Made by a program: the position numbers and the translations under genes
The notes under the pieces: generated by a model
Seen by the model: the letters and a program-made list of their open reading frames with translations, nothing else
Databases searched by the model: none
Told to the model about the DNA's origin: nothing
Source of the DNA: JAWKIJ01 sp041394325
GTDB taxonomy: Bacteria; Actinomycetota; Acidimicrobiia; Acidimicrobiales; Microtrichaceae
Reading direction: 5' to 3'
Length of the DNA: 64,000 nucleotides
NCBI GenBank assembly: GCA_041394325.1
Contig: JAWKIJ010000001.1
Coordinates: forward strand, 868,001-932,000
Shown: positions 1 through 9,166 of the stretch, piece after piece
How the letters are laid out: each line of letters starts with the position of its first letter
How positions within the stretch are numbered: position 1 is the stretch's first letter

Positions 1-593
1 CATTCGGGTCGCACGATCGCAGCCACGAGGAGGGGGTCGGGCACCGGGGAGCGTTCGAAACCCAGCCGGACGAACTGCGCGGCGTAGTCCGGTGGGCGGA
101 TGTCACGGTTCAACTCCACCATCGCGAACGGATCCGGTGTGGTGCCGTGCCCGAAGCGGGGCACGGTGACGAACGTGCCGCCCGGCTGGACCCCGCCACC
201 GGACAGGCCCGGCCCATCGCACAAGACCGCTCCGTAGACCTGTGCCGGCCGTGACCCGGCCAACATCAGCGCGATGTACGCGCCGAGACCCCGCCCGACG
301 AGGCTGGCCTCCCCGAGGTGAGCGAGAGCGGCGTCGGCATCGGCCATCAACATCTCGGCCGTGTAGCCACCGCCACGGGGAAGGGTCGACGCGCCGTGAC
401 CGGTGAAGTCCAGGCCGTACACCGGGCCCGGCCACGTCGCCGTCCACTCGGGCTCGATCGGGACCGTGTGCTCACCGAGCCCGTGCAACAACAGCAACGG
501 TCGCCCCTCACCGGATCGGAGGGTCCAGAGCGCGAGGTCGATGCGACCGTGACGCAACAGGGTCGGACGGTCGGCGATCGGGATGCCCGTCAT
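1..593 (-). CDS. Alpha/beta-hydrolase-fold protein, C-terminus beyond window edge
   Basis: The gene reads leftward off the window, so only about 197 N-terminal residues are visible. It has the N-terminal half of an alpha/beta hydrolase: an oxyanion-type HG motif (residues 37-38, in LLLLHGLGEH) and a GLDFTGHG strand-turn near 60-67. The nucleophile elbow reads VGRGLGA, with Gly102 where the family has Ser, so as read it would lack the catalytic nucleophile; a single base change (AGT to GGT) would explain this. The start ATG at 593 overlaps the stop of the upstream hydrolase by 4 bases (ATGA), so the two are probably co-translated. Substrate unknown. The family assignment is firm; activity is doubtful. 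Confidence 0.75.
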   Translation of the reverse strand, partial: MTGIPIADRPTLLRHGRIDLALWTLRSGEGRPLLLLHGLGEHTVPIEPEWTATWPGPVYGLDFTGHGASTLPRGGGYTAEMLMADADAALAHLGEASLVGRGLGAYIALMLAGSRPAQVYGAVLCDGPGLSGGGVQPGGTFVTVPRFGHGTTPDPFAMVELNRDIRPPDYAAQFVRLGFERSPVPDPLLVAAIVRPE

Positions 594-1537
594 CGAGGGG
601 CTCCCACGAACTCGCCGATCAGGTCGGCCATGGCCTGTGGTTGCTCGATGTGCATGAAGTGCCCGGCTCCCTCGATCACCTCGAGGCGCCCATCGTCGGG
701 CAGGTGCGCCAGCACGTCCTCGGGCCGGGTACCCCAACCCATCACCTCGGTCTCCGACCCGAGCACCGCGAGAAACGGCATCGAGAGCCCCGGCATCCGC
801 TGCATCACCCACTCCGGCCGCCACGGACCGAACCCTCCCATGCGCAGAGTGGGATCGATCCGCCAGCGCCACCCGTCGGGATCGTGTCGACCCCCGACGG
901 TCACGAGGTAGCGCAACCACTCATGCGACATCCGGGTGTTCATCCGTCCACGTCGCGTGGCCAACTCGTCGATCGTGCCGGGTTTGCGGAGCCGGTCGGC
1001 CACCGAGCGGCGGTAGTCCAGCCAGGCCGCGACCTCCTGGGAGACCATCCGGGTCCGCTCGTGTTCGGCGACGTCGGGCATGTTGCCCCCCGAGGGCATG
1101 CCGTCGAGGTTGACCAGGTGGGTGAAGCGGTGCGGGAACGCCGATGCCAGCAGCATCGCAACTGCACCCCCCTTGGAATGGCCGACCAACGGGATGGGTG
1201 TCGGGCTCACGTGGTCCATCACGAACGCCGCGTCGCGCAGGTCGGCCTCGAAGGAGTACAGATCCGCCCACTCGCTGCATCCGTGGCCCCGGTGGTCCCA
1301 CGACACCACCCGCCAACCGGCGGTGACCAGGAGCGGAGCGAACACGTTGAGCGTTTCGGCGAAGTCGAAGCCACCGTGGGCGAACAACAGGGGCGGCGCA
1401 TCCTCGGGTCCCCACTCGACCACCGAGATCGCGATCCCGACGGCCTCGACGTCGTAGCGGCGAGCCGGTCGCTGTGCGCCCGGGTGCGAGACCGTCTCGG
1501 GTGATTCGTCGTCGGCCACGTACTCGCTCGACTCCAT
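590..1537 (-). CDS. Alpha/beta hydrolase
   Basis: A 315-residue alpha/beta hydrolase with the full set of family landmarks: HGG oxyanion motif near residue 54, SWDHRGHG near 79-86, nucleophile elbow LVGHSKGGA with Ser121, an acidic residue after the LAVLGSE strand, and catalytic His293 in GAGHFMHIEQP. The length is normal. The reading frame stays open far upstream, but only as antisense to the neighbouring beta-lactamase homologue. I chose the ATG at 1537 because a TAAGGT -10-like hexamer lies exactly 7 bases upstream, which fits leaderless expression. It is coupled by a 4-base overlap to the next hydrolase. No ligand is inferable; epoxide hydrolase, esterase or haloperoxidase relatives are all possible. 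Confidence 0.85.
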   Translation of the reverse strand: MESSEYVADDESPETVSHPGAQRPARRYDVEAVGIAISVVEWGPEDAPPLLFAHGGFDFAETLNVFAPLLVTAGWRVVSWDHRGHGCSEWADLYSFEADLRDAAFVMDHVSPTPIPLVGHSKGGAVAMLLASAFPHRFTHLVNLDGMPSGGNMPDVAEHERTRMVSQEVAAWLDYRRSVADRLRKPGTIDELATRRGRMNTRMSHEWLRYLVTVGGRHDPDGWRWRIDPTLRMGGFGPWRPEWVMQRMPGLSMPFLAVLGSETEVMGWGTRPEDVLAHLPDDGRLEVIEGAGHFMHIEQPQAMADLIGEFVGAPR

Positions 1538-1544
1538 CGCCCGC

Positions 1545-1550
1545 ACCTTA
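1545..1550 (-). promoter_or_regulatory. -10 hexamer TAAGGT of a likely leaderless promoter
   Basis: TAAGGT on the minus strand, 7 bases before the ATG at 1537. The same hexamer and spacing precede the SDR gene starting at 20523. Transcription would begin at or next to the start codon. Confidence 0.5.
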
Positions 1551-1701
1551 GGAGGTCCGTCGGGCCTCGAAACCACCCTGGCGGGCGCCACCCCGACCCC
1601 GGAGCCACGTGGGCACCTGTTCGGGGCCGGCATGCAGCGGGCGGTCGTAACATCGGGGACTTGTGCCGGGGCCGTGGTGGCGTCGGCGGATCGGAGCGCA
1701 C

Positions 1702-2888
1702 ATGACATCGGGCGTGCACGGCTTCGTCGCCGACGGTTTCGAACCGGTCCGCGCGCGTTCGAGGCCAACTTCTCCGAACGGGGCGACGTGGGCGCATCGG
1801 TGGCCGTGTACCGCGACGGCGTGGCCGTGGTGGACCTGTGCGGGGGTCGGGTCGGCCCCGAACCCGACGCGGCGCCGTACCGACCCGATGCGTTGCAACT
1901 GGTGTTCTCCACCACGAAGGGCGCGACCGCTCTGTGTGCGCACATGCTGGTCGACCGCGGCCTGTTGGACCCCGCGGCCCCCGTCTCGGAGTACTGGCCC
2001 GAGTTCGCCACCCACGGCAAGGGCGACGCGCCGGTGGAGTGGCTGTTGACCCACAAGGTCGGACTCCCCGATATCGACCGTCCCATGACCCGTGACGACG
2101 CGCTGCGTTGGGATCCCGCTGTCGAGGCGCTCGCTGCGTCCGAGCCACTCTGGGAGCCGGGAACCCGGCGCGGGTACCACGCCGTCACGTTCGGCTGGTT
2201 GGTCGGCGAGATCGTCCGGCGCGTGAGCGGGATGGGTGTCGGGGAGTTCTTCCGACGGGAGGTCGCCGAACCGCTCGGCCTCGACATGTGGATCGGTCTG
2301 CCGCCCGAACTGGACCATCGGGTGGTGCCGGTGATCCCGCTGGGGCCGCCCCCGGGTCTGGACTTCGGGGCGTCGGGGCCACCTCCGGGCGGGATGATCG
2401 GGATGTTGGAGATGCTCATGGGACCCGGCAGCATCATCGGCCGGGCCCTGTCGGCACCCGGTGGCGCGTTCGCGGACCAGGAGTCCTGGAACCTGCCCGA
2501 GGTCTGGCACGCCGAGGTCCCCTCGGCGAACATGATCGGCAACGCCGCCTCGATCGCCCGGATGTACGCGGCGTCCATCGGCGAGGTCGACGGGGTCCGA
2601 CTGCTGTCCGACGGCGCGCTTCGCGACGCGATCGAGGTGAAGGCGACCGGTCCCGACTCGGTGCTGGTGTTCGACATCCCGTTCGGATCGGGGTTCATGC
2701 GGAGCTCCCCGCTGGCCAACATGGGCTCACCGGGCGCGTTCGGCCACTTCGGCGCAGGTGGGTCGCTCGGGTTCGCCGACCCCGACCGCGGCATCGCGTT
2801 CGGTTACGCGATGAACAAGATGGAGTTGGGCGTGTCGGGCGATCCGCGGACGGTCGCGTTGGTCGAGGCGCTCGACGCCTGCGAGTAG
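1702..2888 (+). CDS. Serine hydrolase of the beta-lactamase (class C/EstB) family, apparent N-terminal frameshift
   Basis: The active-site SxxK tetrad is STTK (in VFSTTKGATAL, about residue 70), the second motif is a tyrosine in RGYHAVTFG, and the C-terminal motif is HFGAGG near the end. This is the pattern of EstB-like esterases rather than true resistance enzymes. The frame containing the catalytic core is open from 1632, but the N-terminus that reads sensibly starts at ATG 1702 after a GGAG site (MTSGVHGFVADGFEPVRA) and joins the core frame only if one base is missing near 1755 in a GCGCGCG stretch. I therefore give 1702 and flag the shift. prfC follows after 3 bases. Confidence 0.8.
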
Positions 2889-2891
2889 CCC

Positions 2892-4520
2892 GTGAGCGAT
2901 CGCCCCTCGGAGGCCGCGGCCGCGCGACGAACGTTCGCGATCATCAGTCACCCCGACGCGGGCAAGACCACGCTCACCGAGAAGTTCCTGCTGTACGGCG
3001 GAGCGATCGGCAACGAGGCCGGCTCGGTGAAGGCCCGAAGCGACCGGCGTTCGGCCACCTCGGACTGGATGGCGCTCGAACAGCAGCGCGGCATCTCCAT
3101 CACCTCGACGGTCCTGCAGTTCCACTACCGGGGCTGTGTCGTGAACCTGTTGGACACACCGGGCCACCGTGACTTCTCCGAGGACACCTACCGGGTGCTG
3201 ACCGCCGCGGACGGTGCGGTCATGGTGCTCGACGCCGCAAAGGGCATCGAGCCCCAGACCCTCAAGCTGTTCGAGGTGTGCCGGGACCGTGGCCTGCCGC
3301 TCCTGACGTTCATCAACAAGTGGGATCGTCCCGGCCGTGACGGGCTGGAGCTCCTCGACGAGATCGAGTCGATGATCGGCCTGATCCCCACCCCGGTCAC
3401 ATGGCCGGTGGGCTTCGCGGGCGACTTCCGTGGGGTGATCGACCGCAGGACCGGCGAGTACACCCGGTTCTCCCGCACCGCGCGGCGCGACGATCGCGCC
3501 CGAGGAGGTCATCCCGGCCGACCGAGCCGAGGATGAGGAGGGCGACGCCTGGCGAGCCGCTCGCGACGAGGTCGAACTCTTCGAGGCCACCGGCCAGGAC
3601 CTCGACGTGGAGTCGTTCCTCGAGGGGTTGACCACTCCTACCTTCGTCGGCTCGGCGATGACCAACTTCGGGGTCGGCAAGCTGCTCGACGGGGTCATCG
3701 ACCTCGTCCCGTCGCCGTCGCCGCGTCCGGTGGTGGCGAGGGACCGACCGGCCGACGTTCCGGGCGTCGAGGAGTCGTCGGCGGGGTCCGGGACCTCGAC
3801 GCTCCGTTCTCGGGATTCGTGTTCAAGGTCGCCGCCAACATGGATCCCTCACACCGCGACCGGATCGCGTTCGTTCGGGTGTGCTCGGGGCGCTTCGAGC
3901 GGGGGATGGTCGTGACCCACGAGCGGACCTCGAAGCCGTTTGCCACCAAGTACGCCCACCAGGTGTTCGGCCAGGACCGCGAGACGGTGGAGGAGGCCTA
4001 CCCGGGTGACGTCGTCGGGCTCGTCAACGCGGGCGACGTGAGGGTGGGAGACACGCTCTTCGACGGCGAACCGGTCCGCTTCGGGCGGATCCCGAGCTTC
4101 GCCCGAGCACTTCTCGGTGGCCCGGGTGCGTGACACCGGGAGGTACAAGCAGTTCCGTCGCGGGATCGCGCAACTCGACGAGGAGGGCGTGGTCCAGGTG
4201 TTGCGGTCACCCGAGACCGGGGACCAGGCACCGGTGCTCGCGGCGGTCGGGCCGATGCAGTTCGAGGTGGTGCAGTACCGGTTGGAGCACGAGTTCGGCG
4301 CACCCACCGAGTTGGCGCCCACGTCGTACCAGGTGTGCCGGCGGACCGATGCCGCCGGCCGCGATCGGATGGCCGCCATGCGCGGGTGGAGGTGCTCGAA
4401 CGCTCCGACGGTGCGCTGCTGGCGTTGTTCGAGAGCACGTACTGGCTGGACCGGCTCGCCGCGGACGAGCCCGACCTCGTGCTCGAGAAGCTGGTGGCGG
4501 ACGGGGAGCTTCGCCAATGA
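2892..4520 (+). pseudogene. prfC: Peptide chain release factor 3, interrupted by four frameshifts
   Basis: Read through the shifts, the locus encodes a full-length (about 540-residue) RF3, the translational GTPase that recycles RF1/RF2 from the ribosome. G-domain motifs are present in order: SHPDAGKTTLTEKF (G1), the switch region around RGISITS, DTPGHRDF (G3) and NKWDRPGRD (G4). Domains 2 and 3 follow (FKVAANMDPSHRDR, GPMQFEVVQYRLEHEFG) and the C-terminal ESTYWLDRLA region ends at 4520. The frame shifts near 3484, 3785-3792, 4103-4108 and 4384-4387. At least the last two lie in C and G runs, and 2-base or 1-base losses explain them. No part of the gene is missing, which argues for sequence errors rather than decay. 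Start is GTG 2892. Confidence 0.88.
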
Positions 4521-4609
4521 CCACCCGACCCGACAGGTGGTGCGCCGGCCAACCGCAGGCTCCGATCGAGCATCGGCCCGTCGCGCGCGACGCTGTGGCC
4601 GTGATGTCT

Positions 4610-4615
4610 TAGCGT
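4610..4615 (+). promoter_or_regulatory. -10 hexamer TAGCGT of a likely leaderless promoter
   Basis: TAGCGT with 7 bases to the ATG at 4623. It supports that ATG over the in-frame ATG at 4647. Confidence 0.5.
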
Positions 4616-4622
4616 TCACGTC

Positions 4623-5054
4623 ATGGGAGCGGGGCAGAGCGATGCCATGACCGACGGCGACCGCGCTGTTCGCGACGTCGAGCCGCCGAGCCGGGAACGG
4701 GCCCGTCGGCGGCGGCGCGCCGCGCGAACATCGACCCGCCGTCGCCGTTCGGCCGGTGGCATCCTGATGCTGGCCGGTGTGGCACTCGTCGCCGCGGGTC
4801 TGTGGGCCTTCCTCAGGCCGGGTGACACCGCGCCGACCAGGGTCGAATCGGTGACGACCGTACGGACCCCGGACCCGACGACCTCACCACCCACCACGAC
4901 CGTTCCCGAGGACCCCGCGGTTGCACCGAGCACGACGACGCCCTCGGCAACGACGGGCGAGCCCCGTGAAACGAAGAGACCGACCGAGCGGCCTACGACG
5001 ACGATCACCACCACGGGAGCCGTGCTGATCGAGCCGAGCACCGTGGCTCGCTGA
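4623..5054 (+). CDS. Small single-pass membrane protein with Ser/Thr/Pro-rich outer tail
   Basis: A 143-residue protein of no recognised family. Residues 1-45 are strongly basic (RERARRRRRAARTSTRRRR), followed by one hydrophobic segment of about 20 residues (GGILMLAGVALVAAGLWAFL) and a low-complexity tail rich in Thr, Pro and Ser. By the positive-inside rule the basic end is cytoplasmic and the tail faces outward, like many actinobacterial envelope stalk proteins. The start is supported by a TAGCGT box 7 bases upstream. It stands alone between prfC and tRNA-Ala. Function cannot be inferred. Confidence 0.6.
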   Translation: MGAGQSDAMTDGDRAVRDVEPPSRERARRRRRAARTSTRRRRSAGGILMLAGVALVAAGLWAFLRPGDTAPTRVESVTTVRTPDPTTSPPTTTVPEDPAVAPSTTTPSATTGEPRETKRPTERPTTTITTTGAVLIEPSTVAR

Positions 5055-5135
5055 CACCGACGAACCAGGACCGGACCGACCCGCGATGGTACGGACCCGA
5101 ACGCCGTTCCCGCCGGGGCCTGGCGGCCGCTCCAC

Positions 5136-5141
5136 TACAGT
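5136..5141 (+). promoter_or_regulatory. Candidate -10 (TACAGT) for tRNA-Ala
   Basis: TACAGT lies 18 bases before the mature 5' end of tRNA-Ala, giving a leader of about 11 bases. No convincing -35 is visible. Confidence 0.35.
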
Positions 5142-5159
5142 CGCCGACACCCCGCGCGC

Positions 5160-5233
5160 GGGGGTGTAGCTCAGCTGGCTAGAGCACCTGCTTTGCAAGC
5201 AGGGGGTCGTGGGTTCGAGTCCCATCACCTCCA
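5160..5233 (+). tRNA. tRNA-Ala (anticodon TGC)
   Basis: The cloverleaf can be folded by eye: acceptor GGGGGTG (5160-5166) pairs with CACCTCC (5226-5232), anticodon stem CCTGC/GCAGG encloses loop TTTGCAA, and T-stem GTGGG/CCCAT encloses TTCGAGT. The discriminator is A5233. The genome continues CCC, so the 3' CCA is not fully encoded and must be added after transcription. Confidence 0.95.
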
Positions 5234-5330
5234 CCCCGAAGAGTCGCTTCTCCCGACACGCCGACCGGCCTCGGTCTGCGCAGCTGCAGCCACGGTCTTC
5301 CCGTGGAACGAGGCCTCCTCCGCCAGACCA

Positions 5331-7034
5331 TTACAAGGGATCGGAGCGGATCACCGGGAGGAGCAGCCGCGACGGGTGCTCGGGGCCGAAGTGGATCGTG
5401 CACTCACCACGCCGGGCAGTGCGGTAGCGGGCCGGGAACTGGCCCGTGATCGGGTTGCGGGGCGACAGCCATCGACCCGCGATCACCAACCGGACCTGCT
5501 CCCCGGCATGGAAGAGGGTCGAGGACGGCCCCAACGCGACGGCGACTTCGACGATCTCACCAGGGGCCACCGGCTCACGCACGTCACATGAGGCCACCGG
5601 ATCGAACGGCCGGGACCTCGGCTCGTCGAGCCGCCGCAACGCGACGTTCTGCCACCCGGTGGCGACGCGGTCGCGGCCGTAGCCGTAGGAACCCTCGAAA
5701 GCGATGTACTCGTCGCCGAGCCACTTCTCCACCCCGACGACCAGGTCGGCGTCGTCGGTGCCCGACAACTCGACGAACAGCCGAACGGCCATGGACCCCG
5801 TCAACTCGACGTCGTGAGGCACCGTCCACCCCACGCACAGCCCGCCCCGTCGCAACGAGAACGACGCGTTGCACCGAACACCCGGTGGCTGCTCGGCCAG
5901 GCCTTCGGGACTCAGGTACCGGCGGGTCCACGACGTCCGTTCGAGCGGCCAACTCGACTCGTCGCGTACCTCCACCACGTGATCCCGACGATCCCTGACC
6001 TCCAGGCGTACCGGGGGCTGCACGACGTCGCCCCGTCCCCGCAGGTGCCGGTCGAGGAACTGCAGCTGCGCGCGGCGGGCCGCCTCGCCGTAGAAGGTCG
6101 ACCACTTGCCGCCACGATGGGTGTAGAGGTGTCGCTCGACCGAGTCGACCCGCTCGAACCCTGCGATGGAGCCACGGCTGTGCAGGTTGTTGTCCGAGAA
6201 ACTTCCGCAGACGAGTACGGGGACGTCGATCTTCTCGACGTCGGGCGCGAGCGAACGCCAGAAGTCGTCGACGAGGGGTCGGCGTCGACTTTCGGTCAGC
6301 AGCGAGTACGCCAAACGGTTTCGCCGCAGGCCGAGGCTCCAGATCACGACGAACCCCTCCTCGCGGACACCTCCCGGGAACACCAGGTCCCGGTAGGCGT
6401 CAGTGAGGCCCTCCCACGGCACGATGGCCTTGAGTGACGGTGGCCGGTTGGCCGCTGCCTTCCACTGGGACAGCGCAAGGTACGACACCCCCAACAAGGC
6501 GACCGAGCCGCTGCTCCACCGCTGGGCACCGGCCCACTCGACGAGGTCGGCGATGTCACGGCCCTCCTCGTCCGACATCAGCGAGCCGACCCCGCCGGAG
6601 GCACCCGAGCCGCGGAGGTCGCAGTTGACGACGGCGAAACCCTGTGGGACCCACCACGCCGGATCGGGGGCCTCCCAGGAGGTCAGTTCGGAATGCGCGA
6701 ACGGCTCGCCTTGGCGCATCAGGCGATATTGGGCCGGGACCCGCCAGTGGCCACGGCGCCCGCGCCGGGGGAGGCGATCCTTGCCGTAGGGGTGCGCACA
6801 CAGGATCACCGGGACGACGTCCTCACCCCGAGGACGGTGGACGTTCACCCGCAGGACGGTGCCGTCGCGGGTTCGCACCGCCTGGTCCTTGTCGATGACG
6901 ATGGCGCTCGTGTCGGCGGCGACGATGCGGACCGGTGGCCTCATCGCCGACCGGATTCGCTGCCGGCCGTATGCGACCGCACCCGGCCTTCGCCACGGTC
7001 GATCGGCCCTCAGCGCGTCCGCTGCCGTATTCAT
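5331..7034 (-). CDS. CocE/NonD-family hydrolase (X-Pro dipeptidyl-peptidase-like)
   Basis: A 567-residue protein with the two-domain layout of CocE-type hydrolases. An N-terminal alpha/beta-hydrolase domain carries VNCDLRGSGASGG and the nucleophile motif LLGVSYLALSQW, and a C-terminal jelly-roll (PepX_C) domain covers roughly the last 230 residues. Family members hydrolyse esters or N-terminal Xaa-Pro amides. No signal peptide is visible, so it is probably cytoplasmic. Start ATG 7034 gives a 40-residue preface before the domain; the in-frame ATG at 6944 is a reasonable alternative. It is not obviously in an operon. Confidence 0.85.
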   Translation of the reverse strand: MNTAADALRADRPWRRPGAVAYGRQRIRSAMRPPVRIVAADTSAIVIDKDQAVRTRDGTVLRVNVHRPRGEDVVPVILCAHPYGKDRLPRRGRRGHWRVPAQYRLMRQGEPFAHSELTSWEAPDPAWWVPQGFAVVNCDLRGSGASGGVGSLMSDEEGRDIADLVEWAGAQRWSSGSVALLGVSYLALSQWKAAANRPPSLKAIVPWEGLTDAYRDLVFPGGVREEGFVVIWSLGLRRNRLAYSLLTESRRRPLVDDFWRSLAPDVEKIDVPVLVCGSFSDNNLHSRGSIAGFERVDSVERHLYTHRGGKWSTFYGEAARRAQLQFLDRHLRGRGDVVQPPVRLEVRDRRDHVVEVRDESSWPLERTSWTRRYLSPEGLAEQPPGVRCNASFSLRRGGLCVGWTVPHDVELTGSMAVRLFVELSGTDDADLVVGVEKWLGDEYIAFEGSYGYGRDRVATGWQNVALRRLDEPRSRPFDPVASCDVREPVAPGEIVEVAVALGPSSTLFHAGEQVRLVIAGRWLSPRNPITGQFPARYRTARRGECTIHFGPEHPSRLLLPVIRSDPL

Positions 7035-7085
7035 CCGCCGTGGGGCGTCGGTCCGCTCCCCGCCCGGCGCGACCGCCCTGGCCGA

Positions 7086-7517
7086 TCAGCGCGCGTCGTC
7101 GGCCTCCTGGTAGCGGGCGACGGTGAACGCGATCATCAGCGGGACCACCGTAGCGAACACCACCAACCCGATCGTCAGCACCGTCAACGGTCCTGCCGGA
7201 ATGTCGTTCTTCAGGAACGACCACTCGATGACGCCGCTCTGCAGCACGTACGCGCCGAGCGCGACGCCGAAGACCTGACGGAAACGGAACCATGCGAACG
7301 GCCGGATCGTCGGCAACAACGCGACCGCCGCGATCTCCGCACCGACGGCCACAGCGACGAGGATCCACGGCAGCACCAGCGACGGGTCCGCGCCGATCTG
7401 CGCGGCGATCAGGACTCCGCCGACGATCGCGAACGTCAACGCCACCATGCCGAGGCCGACCACCGGCGGCATCGACCGCGTGAAGGGCCGTGGCGGCGAG
7501 GTCTCCGCCGCGCTCAC
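7086..7517 (-). CDS. Four-helix membrane protein of unknown family
   Basis: 143 residues, almost entirely four hydrophobic segments (around GMVALTFAIVGGVLIAAQ, WILVAVAVGAEIAAVALL, FGVALGAYVLQSGVI and VLTIGLVVFATVVPLMIAF). The start is GTG 7517, overlapping the stop of the upstream membrane protein by 4 bases (GTGA). The frame is open further upstream, but that part is only the antisense of the neighbour's frame. The tight coupling suggests a two-component membrane complex. No family recognised. Confidence 0.65.
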   Translation of the reverse strand: MSAAETSPPRPFTRSMPPVVGLGMVALTFAIVGGVLIAAQIGADPSLVLPWILVAVAVGAEIAAVALLPTIRPFAWFRFRQVFGVALGAYVLQSGVIEWSFLKNDIPAGPLTVLTIGLVVFATVVPLMIAFTVARYQEADDAR

Positions 7518-8143
7518 TGGGTCGCCACCCTGGTCATGATCAGCAACGTCGCCACCTGCATCAGACCCGTGATGCCGGCGGTGGCGACGAACCTCTTCAT
7601 CAGGTGTTCGACCACCTCGAAGTCGGGGCTGGGCTTTCGCATCTCGAACAGCACCGCGATGTTGGCGGGTTCGAGGATGCCCAAGGCAATGATCGCCATG
7701 ATCCCCACGACCACCATCGACGCGACCAACCAGGGTTGGTTGACCGTGCCCTGGAGGAGGTTGCCGTAGTCGATGCCGATCTGGAACCCGGCGGCGAGGG
7801 TCATCATCACCAGCGTCGGCATCAGAACGACCATCTTGGGCATGAACCGGACGGTGAACTCGGCCCGGGCCGGCGGGGAGAGCCGTCCGATGATGGGGCC
7901 GAGAACGAGACCGACGTAGAGGTCGACGGCGGTCCACAGGCCGCCGCCCGCCACGTGGCACAACATCAGCGCCCACTTCGAGCCGGACGCGATCGCGTAG
8001 ACGACCAGGACGAGCGCCGCCGCGGCGAACGGCAGGCCCCGCAAGGGGACGATCTGGAATGGGACCGCCGTCGGAACGGCACCCGCCGGCGCCGGGGGTC
8101 CAGCGGCGGCGAGGGGATCCGGGTCACCGATCTCGGCCATCAT
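7514..8143 (-). CDS. Multi-pass membrane protein of unknown family
   Basis: 209 residues with four to five predicted membrane segments after a Pro/Ala-rich cytoplasmic start. A histidine and glycines in LCHVAGGGLWTAVDLYVG are placed rather like CopD-type membrane helices, but I would not assign that family from this alone. ATG 8143 was chosen; ATG 8140 follows immediately and GTG 8146 precedes. It is translationally coupled to the next membrane protein and divergent from the methyltransferase, with about 200 bases of shared upstream DNA. Confidence 0.6.
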   Translation of the reverse strand: MMAEIGDPDPLAAAGPPAPAGAVPTAVPFQIVPLRGLPFAAAALVLVVYAIASGSKWALMLCHVAGGGLWTAVDLYVGLVLGPIIGRLSPPARAEFTVRFMPKMVVLMPTLVMMTLAAGFQIGIDYGNLLQGTVNQPWLVASMVVVGIMAIIALGILEPANIAVLFEMRKPSPDFEVVEHLMKRFVATAGITGLMQVATLLIMTRVATQ

Positions 8144-8272
8144 CACACCCCATGACGTAGTCCGATCTACCAGCGCGATCGACGCTATCGCGACACACGC
8201 GACGATCGCGTCGATCTTCGCGGATGGAGGCAACGGTGTCCGACAGGCCTCCTGATCGCCGGCCCGGTTGTG

Positions 8273-8278
8273 TACGAT
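8273..8278 (+). promoter_or_regulatory. Candidate extended -10 (TGTACGAT) for the methyltransferase
   Basis: TACGAT preceded by TGTG in the divergent region 8144-8343. It leaves a leader of about 60 bases containing GAGGTCGCGAG just before ATG 8344. Confidence 0.35.
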
Positions 8279-8343
8279 CCGCGCCCGGGTCCCGTCCCGG
8301 TAGGGGCGACGGACGCGAAGCCACCGAGGAGCGAGGTCGCGAG

Positions 8344-9144
8344 ATGAACAGCGACGACGACACCGCACCCGTGATCGACCAGACCTTCCCACCCGAGGAT
8401 GTCGCCGCGTACTACGACGACTGGAACGATCGCTACGAAGCGGTGTTCGGCGACGTATTCCAACACCTCAAGGCCGCCGACCACCCCCAGCTCCTGGGTC
8501 ACATGGCCGAGGTCGCCGAGCTTGCCGACGGCGACCGGATCGTCGACGCGGGATGCGGCGTCTGCGGACCGGCACGCTTCATGGCCCGCCGCAACGACGT
8601 CACCATCGACGCGGTCACCGTCTCGCCGAGACAGGCCGACCGCGCCGCAGAGCTCGTCGCCCGCGACGGTCTCGAGGATCGGATCACCGTGCACACCGGC
8701 GACTTCCACCGCCTCGGCACCTTTCTCGCCCCCGGCACGTACGACTTGGTCTACTTCCTCGAGGCGTTGGTCCATTCCCACGAACCACGCCAGGCCATCG
8801 CTGCGGCGTTCGAGGTGCTCCGGCCGGGGGGCCGCCTCTACGTGAAGGACTTCTACCGTGCCCGGACCGACGACCCCGAATGGCAGCGGGTGGTCGACGA
8901 GTGCGTCGAGGCCACCAACCGGATCTGCCACCTGACGATCCGCAACGGTGCCGACATGCTCGACTGGATCGCCGATGCTGGTTTCGAGATCGAGGTGTCC
9001 CAGCCGCTCGACGTACCGGCCTATTCGATCGACGACGGACACGAGTTCTGCCGACGGTACGACCTCGACGTCGCTGCGGGCCGAGACTTCACCACCACCT
9101 ACTACCTGGACAACCTGGAGATCCGGGCGCGCAAGCCCCGGTGA
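8344..9144 (+). CDS. Class I SAM-dependent methyltransferase
   Basis: A 266-residue methyltransferase with motif I VDAGCGVCGPARF near residue 65, an acidic residue ending the next strand, and the post-motif segment YDLVYFLEALVHSHEP. This resembles small-molecule or lipid methyltransferases of the Cfa/UbiE/sterol group more than RNA or protein enzymes. ATG 8344 follows a GAGGTCGCGAG ribosome site; the reading frame is open further upstream, but that part lies in the promoter region. The acceptor is unknown. YceI follows after 22 bases, so the two are probably one transcript. Confidence 0.82.
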   Translation: MNSDDDTAPVIDQTFPPEDVAAYYDDWNDRYEAVFGDVFQHLKAADHPQLLGHMAEVAELADGDRIVDAGCGVCGPARFMARRNDVTIDAVTVSPRQADRAAELVARDGLEDRITVHTGDFHRLGTFLAPGTYDLVYFLEALVHSHEPRQAIAAAFEVLRPGGRLYVKDFYRARTDDPEWQRVVDECVEATNRICHLTIRNGADMLDWIADAGFEIEVSQPLDVPAYSIDDGHEFCRRYDLDVAAGRDFTTTYYLDNLEIRARKPR

Positions 9145-9166
9145 GTCGGGCGGTGGGAACGGTCCG

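Noticed and set aside
1538..2794. Long minus-strand open frame extending the hydrolase at 590-1537 to 734 residues
   Set aside because: The extension is antisense to the beta-lactamase homologue, has low-complexity Arg/Pro/Ser composition typical of GC-rich shadow frames, and a better start exists at 1537.
1632..2888. Beta-lactamase homologue as an antibiotic-resistance gene
   Set aside because: The Tyr and C-terminal motifs fit EstB-like esterases; there is no signal peptide and no resistance context.
2892..4520. Programmed frameshifting as explanation for the prfC frame changes
   Set aside because: Programmed sites are single and have slippery sequences with stimulators; four shifts of mixed direction do not fit. 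prfB, not prfC, is the known programmed case.
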